From positions 1 to 37,028 of the forward strand of contig CAJXZM010000050.1 in the NCBI GenBank assembly GCA_913063125.1: a DNA stretch of 37,028 nt, given 5' to 3'. The DNA comes from an uncultured Gammaproteobacteria bacterium. GTDB taxonomy: Bacteria; Pseudomonadota; Gammaproteobacteria; Pseudomonadales; Ketobacteraceae. The first letter of the stretch is position 1. Every line of letters starts with the position of its first letter. Below, piece after piece: positions 33,439 to 37,028 of the stretch. Under the pieces are notes generated by a model. The model did not search any database. It saw nothing but the letters and a program-made list of their open reading frames with translations, and was not told the origin of the DNA. The position numbers were made by a program, and so were the translations under genes.

Positions 33439-34350
33439 TCAATAAAATCCGTTAGTTGAGTCCCATAGTAACATGGGTTGTGCGCAGTGTTTTGCAATCA
33501 ATCCACGTTTACGCTCTTTAGGATAGCCCATACAGTGAGATACATAGGTTACACCATTTATCTTTCGGTAACGATTACGATGTTGGTGTCCATACAAGTG
33601 CATCTTGCTATCTATTTCTCTAAGTTGTTCGTCAATAATAGCAGTGCCCGCAACACGGCTGAAATTAAACTCTGGTGTTAGATCTTTATGTAGTAGTGTT
33701 GATGCTTCTTGTTCTTGTGTTGATGGCAACATTAGCTCTTGAAGAGGCAAGAAATGGCTAAAACTAAGAACAGGGTAATTGTATTCTTGTTTCAGGTGGG
33801 GTTTATTAAGTTGCAAAAAATAATCTGCTGTAAAGCCTTCTTTCCATTTTGGCCATTGTGTAAGGAAAAAATCACTCCAAATCTCATTGGTTTTATCTTG
33901 TTTACACTTTTTTTCGGCATATAGGCTAGCCGTGCTTTCTTCGGGGCCGTGATACCAGGAAAATAGTGGTACTAACCAAAGCTGTGATGTACCGAAACCT
34001 ACTTTCCTGGGTTCGGTAAATACATTGATACGTTCACACATGGCAATGATAGCATCAAATTTTTCGATAGAATTTGAAAATGAAGTGTTACTTTTGTTTT
34101 TTTCTCTAATCCAGAGTTCATGGTTTCCGGGTACAAACCCCACCCAGCGAAAACGTTGTTTCATTGCTGTTAATAATGTTTCCAATCGATCAATATTGTC
34201 AGTGGCATCACCCGCTATGATAAGAGCGTCTTTTTTTTCTGAAGGTATAGGGATACCTAACAATGCATCAAAATTTTCTTGGTAGTCAATATGGATATCA
34301 GAAATACCCCAAACAGATACCGTTTCAGATGTTGTCATTCTATCGGTCAT
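33439..34350 (-). CDS. Calcineurin-like metallophosphoesterase
   Basis: A 303-residue dimetal phosphoesterase: D18-x-H20 (GISDIHIDY), GD48 (IIAGDATDN), GNH77E (VPGNHELWI), a later His in SFSHFLPL, and the final GHQHRNRYR. All five motifs of the family are intact. Relatives act on phosphomonoesters, cyclic phosphodiesters or nucleic acid ends; substrate unknown. No signal peptide, so cytosolic. AGGAAAG sits just before the ATG at 34350. It faces the EEP gene tail to tail (134 bases between stops, no clear terminator) and is divergent from the small peptide gene and rtcB2. Confidence 0.88.
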   Translation of the reverse strand: MTDRMTTSETVSVWGISDIHIDYQENFDALLGIPIPSEKKDALIIAGDATDNIDRLETLLTAMKQRFRWVGFVPGNHELWIREKNKSNTSFSNSIEKFDAIIAMCERINVFTEPRKVGFGTSQLWLVPLFSWYHGPEESTASLYAEKKCKQDKTNEIWSDFFLTQWPKWKEGFTADYFLQLNKPHLKQEYNYPVLSFSHFLPLQELMLPSTQEQEASTLLHKDLTPEFNFSRVAGTAIIDEQLREIDSKMHLYGHQHRNRYRKINGVTYVSHCMGYPKERKRGLIAKHCAQPMLLWDSTNGFY

Positions 34351-34468
34351 GAAACTTTCCTGTGGTTTAGATAGAGAAGGTAATAAAGGTATGACCTAAA
34401 TATTCTAATTTTCTATAGATAGACTAATATATAGGGAGGAATTAGGCTAATAATCAATAAATTTATTC

Positions 34469-34497
34469 TTGAACCTTACATATTTAAGGTCTATAGT
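34469..34497 (+). promoter_or_regulatory. Sigma70 promoter upstream of the 24-codon gene and rtcB2
   Basis: TTGAAC (34469-34474), exactly 17 bases, TATAGT (34492-34497): a near-consensus promoter. Start expected near 34504. The leader begins with GTCGAA (34507-34512) complementary to TTCGAC (34528-34533), a possible 5' hairpin. It may also serve rtcB2-prfH, since I see no strong terminator before 34846. Confidence 0.6.
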
Positions 34498-34576
34498 TCG
34501 CAGCACGTCGAAGAGAAGATTTTTTAATTCGACACCTAAAAATATAAGTAATCAGATTAACAGGAGGCTTAATAAA

Positions 34577-34651
34577 ATGAATCAATTTTTTATAATAATG
34601 TTATTGGGTCACGCTGTGTCTTCTTTAGTTAAAAGTATCACTCTTAGCTAA
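34577..34651 (+). CDS. 24-residue hydrophobic peptide
   Basis: AGGAGG (34562-34567), a perfect Shine-Dalgarno sequence, lies 9 bases before the ATG of a 24-codon frame beginning MNQFFIIMLLGHAVSSLVKS and ending ITLS. Residues 4-18 are hydrophobic enough for a short membrane helix, with one Lys near the C terminus. It has its own promoter and lies 195 bases upstream of rtcB2. It could be a small membrane protein, a type I toxin-like peptide, a leader peptide for rtcB2, or the remnant of a signal sequence. No homologue recognised. Confidence 0.45.
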   Translation: MNQFFIIMLLGHAVSSLVKSITLS

Positions 34652-34845
34652 TCCAGTGTTTTTTCTGCTTCTATCACAGTAGATGAGAAACCAACAACGT
34701 CATATTCTGAATATAACACGGGATAGATTTACGTTGCGTTTGCCTAATAATTTAACTTTGTCGTCATAATTATTTTTTAATCTGTATAGCGATTTACGCT
34801 CTTGCGTATCTGTTTGCTGTGCGTGAAAAAGTTAGAGTAAAGAAA
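34652..34845 (+). other. Leader region before rtcB2
   Basis: 194 AT-rich bases between the small peptide gene and the rtcB2 ATG; with the upstream part, 34351-34845 holds only the promoter and peptide noted. I see no sigma54-type GG-N10-GC element here, so rtcB2 does not appear to have an RtcR-type promoter like the one before rtcB. Confidence 0.35.
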
Positions 34846-36090
34846 ATGGGAACATTGATTAAATATCTTCAGAGTAAAGGTGGTGCGAGTGTACGCCTGA
34901 TGATCTCTGATAAAAATTGGTTAGAAACAGCAGCGGTAGATCAGTTAATCCAAACGGCTGGATTACCGGGTATGGTCTGTGGTGTTGGCTTGCCAGATTT
35001 GCATCCAGGGAAAGGCCAGCCAATAGGTGCAGCTTTTGTGACGCAAAATTGTATATACCCTCATCTAGTGGGGAGTGATATCGGTTGTGGCATGGGGTTG
35101 TGGAAATTTGACGTTGCTGAGAAAAAGATAAAACCCGATCGGTGGGAGAAAAAACTGATTGGTTTGGATGATGCTTGGCAAGGTAATCATGAGCAGTGGC
35201 TAGAAGATAGAGGTTTACAATCAGTCGATTCAGAATTAAACAAAGAAAACAATAAGTTAGGGACAATTGGTGGTGGTAACCACTTTGCTGAGATCCAACA
35301 GGTTGATAACGTTTTTGATGAAAATGCGTTACAAAAAACGGGACTAAATAAAAAGTCAATTGTGCTGTTAGCCCATAGTGGCTCACGTGGCTTAGGTCAA
35401 ATGATATTGAGGCAACATGTGGATCGATATAAATCAGGAGCCTTGAATATAACGTCTGATCCGGGTGTTCAATATTCTGCTGCCAAATACCTGGAGGCAT
35501 CCCGTTACTTGGAATTGCACAATTATGCTGTGAAATGGGCCGAAGCAAATAGAGCATTAATAGCCAAACGATTTAGTGAGTGTTTGGGGATTGAGTTTCA
35601 AGAAATACTTAATGTCTCCCACAATACAGTGACTCCAATTGCTAAGGATATAGCAATTGGCATGAATGAAACCTGTAGCCGAGATCAAAATGATAGCTTT
35701 TGGTTACATCGGAAAGGAGCTAACCCAACCGATCAAGGATGGGTAATTGTACCGGGGTCTCGTGGAAGTTTAAGTTACTTGGTAAAACCAAGGGTGCAGG
35801 ATAAGGACGCAATGCTGATGGGGGCATTTTCGATAGCCCATGGTGCTGGTCGTAAGTGGAAACGAAGTGATGTTCGAGGGCGCTTACAAAAGAATTTTAA
35901 CGTAAAAGATTTGGAGGTAACGACATTGGGGAGCAAAGTCATTTGTAAATCACGGGATTTATTATATGAAGAGGCCCCTCAAGCGTACAAAAATATTGAT
36001 GTGGTCATTAATGACATGGTGGAAGCTGGCATGATTGATGTTATTGCTTCTTTCCGGCCGTTGATTACATATAAGACCCGAAGGAAGTAA
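34846..36090 (+). CDS. rtcB2: RtcB2-type RNA ligase partner of PrfH
   Basis: A 414-residue RtcB-fold RNA ligase, clearly distinct from the first one: LPGMVCGVGLPDLHPGKG, GSDIGCGMGLW (metal Cys81), GGGNHFAEIQQ, LAHSGSRGLG, LNVSHNTVTP, and the guanylylated-His motif AHGAGRKWKRSD (His332). All these mark the RtcB2 branch linked to prfH. I start at the ATG at 34846, where relatives begin (MGTLIKYLQSKGG); a GTG at 34819 is possible but adds an unconserved basic tail. Its stop overlaps the prfH start by one base. In E. coli the RtcB2-PrfH pair is reported to repair ribosomes whose 16S rRNA was cut in the decoding centre. Confidence 0.95.
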   Translation: MGTLIKYLQSKGGASVRLMISDKNWLETAAVDQLIQTAGLPGMVCGVGLPDLHPGKGQPIGAAFVTQNCIYPHLVGSDIGCGMGLWKFDVAEKKIKPDRWEKKLIGLDDAWQGNHEQWLEDRGLQSVDSELNKENNKLGTIGGGNHFAEIQQVDNVFDENALQKTGLNKKSIVLLAHSGSRGLGQMILRQHVDRYKSGALNITSDPGVQYSAAKYLEASRYLELHNYAVKWAEANRALIAKRFSECLGIEFQEILNVSHNTVTPIAKDIAIGMNETCSRDQNDSFWLHRKGANPTDQGWVIVPGSRGSLSYLVKPRVQDKDAMLMGAFSIAHGAGRKWKRSDVRGRLQKNFNVKDLEVTTLGSKVICKSRDLLYEEAPQAYKNIDVVINDMVEAGMIDVIASFRPLITYKTRRK

Positions 36091-36791
36091 TGATGAATGG
36101 GATACCAAATAACAATAAAGAAGTGGTCTGGTTACAGGTCACTGCGGGCCAGGGCCCGAAAGAATCAGGCTGGGTAGTCGCTAAGTTACATCAGGAGATT
36201 ATTCAGGCTGCTTGCAACTTAAATTTGTCAATTGAGCGAGTAGAAATGTTGGCATTTGATAAAACTTTACGGAATCAAACATTGATAGAGCCTGATGGGT
36301 TTTTATCTATGTTGTTGCGTATTGAAGGTGTTGGTGCCAAATTGTTTTCTGATGCCTGGAAAGGGACTGTTAAATGGCAAGGCGAAAGTCCATATCGGAT
36401 AGGTCATAAAAGAGTAAATTGGTTTGTCGGGGTATTACCTATCGTTATGCCATCAATAGACAGTGTCGATATGCAACGTTTGATACGCGAGGTTGATATC
36501 ACATCAACTCGATCCGGCGGGCCAGGTGGGCAGCATGTTAATAAAACCAATAGTGCGGTGCAACTAATTCATCGACCGACGGGTATTCGTATTCATGTTG
36601 AAACGGATCGATCACAACATAGGAATCGCCAATTGGCGATGGAGCGCCTCCATCTTACGTTAATAGATGGACAGTTAGATGCTAAAAAGAAGAATGATAA
36701 GCAGCGTTGGATGAATCATTGCCAAATAGAACGCGGTAATGCAATTCGTGTATTTTCGGGCAAAAAATTCGTAGAGAAAGCGTTATCTTGA
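36090..36791 (+). CDS. prfH: Peptide chain release factor homologue PrfH
   Basis: A 233-residue release-factor-like protein with the peptidyl-tRNA hydrolysis motif GGQ at about 146-148 (STRSGGPGGQHVNKTNSAV) and the following HRPTGIRIHVETDRSQHRNR segment of class-1 factors. It lacks the stop-codon-reading domain, as known PrfH does. AAGGAAG (36081-36087) serves either the ATG at 36090, which overlaps the rtcB2 stop, or the one at 36093. The coupling implies co-translation with RtcB2: PrfH frees the nascent chain from a damaged, stalled ribosome so the ligase can reseal the 16S rRNA. Confidence 0.95.
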   Translation: MMNGIPNNNKEVVWLQVTAGQGPKESGWVVAKLHQEIIQAACNLNLSIERVEMLAFDKTLRNQTLIEPDGFLSMLLRIEGVGAKLFSDAWKGTVKWQGESPYRIGHKRVNWFVGVLPIVMPSIDSVDMQRLIREVDITSTRSGGPGGQHVNKTNSAVQLIHRPTGIRIHVETDRSQHRNRQLAMERLHLTLIDGQLDAKKKNDKQRWMNHCQIERGNAIRVFSGKKFVEKALS

Positions 36792-36824
36792 TATGAAAGT
36801 CAAAAAGGGTTTTGTTAGGCCGCT

Positions 36825-36875
36825 GTTAATGGTTATTTTATAGTTTGATGGTCGTCGAACTATAGTGTAGCCTAA
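36825..36875 (+). repeat. Nested inverted repeat downstream of prfH
   Basis: TATAGTTTGA (36839-36848) pairs with TCGAACTATA (36855-36864) with one G-U pair and a 6-base loop; outside it TTAGGC (36825-36830) pairs with GCCTAA (36870-36875). No T-tract follows on the plus strand, so it is not a classical terminator. It could be a 3' stabilising structure for rtcB2-prfH mRNA or an operator for the next gene. Confidence 0.45.
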
Positions 36876-36953
36876 TGGCACAAACTATGTTGATTATTAC
36901 ATATTCATAACAGCACGTTGGTTAAACATCGCAGCTTTTAGAAGGGGATTGCC

Positions 36954-37028
36954 ATGAAGAAGATTGTTATTACAAAAGCCGGTGGGCCAGGAGTATTACA
37001 GGTTCAAGACAGTGCCGATCTTAAACCG
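36954..37028 (+). CDS. Zinc-type alcohol dehydrogenase / quinone oxidoreductase family, 5' end only
   Basis: Only 25 codons are in the window: MKKIVITKAGGPGVLQVQDS, then ADLKP. The start K-A-G-G-P-x-V-L is typical of medium-chain dehydrogenase/reductase (quinone reductase-like) proteins. AAGGGGA just upstream supports the ATG at 36954. Substrate cannot be told. It probably marks the right border of the RNA-repair island. Confidence 0.65.
   Translation, partial: MKKIVITKAGGPGVLQVQDSADLKP

Noticed and set aside
33315..33497. 60-codon reverse-strand open frame past the metallophosphoesterase stop
   Set aside because: Overlaps the 3' end of the phosphoesterase in another frame, and has no ribosome site or domain.
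1..37028. CRISPR arrays, insertion sequences or prophage genes
   Set aside because: No regularly spaced direct repeats, transposase or phage structural motifs were seen on either strand.

Overview
The window comes from a moderately AT-rich gammaproteobacterium of the broad Pseudomonadales/Oceanospirillales/Cellvibrionales type. The evidence is gene order: yggS-proC, pilTU, the pyrR-pyrB-pyrC' block with ruvX and yqgE, a TonB3-like gene, gshB, and the complete pilGHIJK-chpABC chemosensory cluster followed by rsmE match the arrangement I recall from the Pseudomonas aeruginosa chromosome. I cannot name the genus from sequence alone.

Layout. Bases 1-1526 (minus): proC (its last codons lie beyond the left edge) and yggS. 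1748-3968 (plus): twitching ATPases pilT and pilU, then an enoyl-CoA hydratase family gene (4060-4935). 4950-10887 (minus): gshB, a TonB-like gene, yqgE, ruvX, pyrR, pyrB and a catalytically dead dihydroorotase homologue (pyrC'). 11183-24135 (plus): the Pil-Chp system, two CheY-like regulators, a CheW, an MCP, a CheR, the giant histidine kinase ChpA, a CheB and a second CheW. It controls the type IV pili driven by the pilT/pilU motors nearby. 24169-26412 (minus): rsmE, a nitrobindin-like beta-barrel protein and a proline-rich protein of unknown function.

26501-36791 is a mosaic RNA-repair island and the most interesting part. rtcR (sigma54 activator) diverges from rtcB-rtcA, with a clear -24/-12 promoter and a 16-bp palindrome between them. 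Directly after rtcA are a near-consensus sigma70 promoter and about 180 nt ending in three successive hairpins and a U-tract, a strong candidate for an undescribed small RNA. Then come a small structured spacer, an HNH nuclease gene, a 69-codon slipin-like fragment, an endonuclease/exonuclease/phosphatase (EEP) gene with no conventional start codon, a convergent calcineurin-like phosphoesterase, a 24-codon hydrophobic peptide gene with its own promoter, and a translationally coupled rtcB2-prfH pair. The window thus holds two different RtcB RNA ligases, an RNA cyclase, a ribosome-rescue factor, and a nuclease and phosphoesterases that could generate or heal RNA ends. The link between the middle genes and RNA repair is inference from proximity. 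A zinc-type alcohol dehydrogenase/quinone reductase gene begins at 36954 and runs off the right edge.

Gene-free stretches over 300 bases are 12601-13031, 30645-31361 and 34351-34845; all are described below. No tRNA, rRNA, CRISPR array, insertion sequence or prophage gene was seen.
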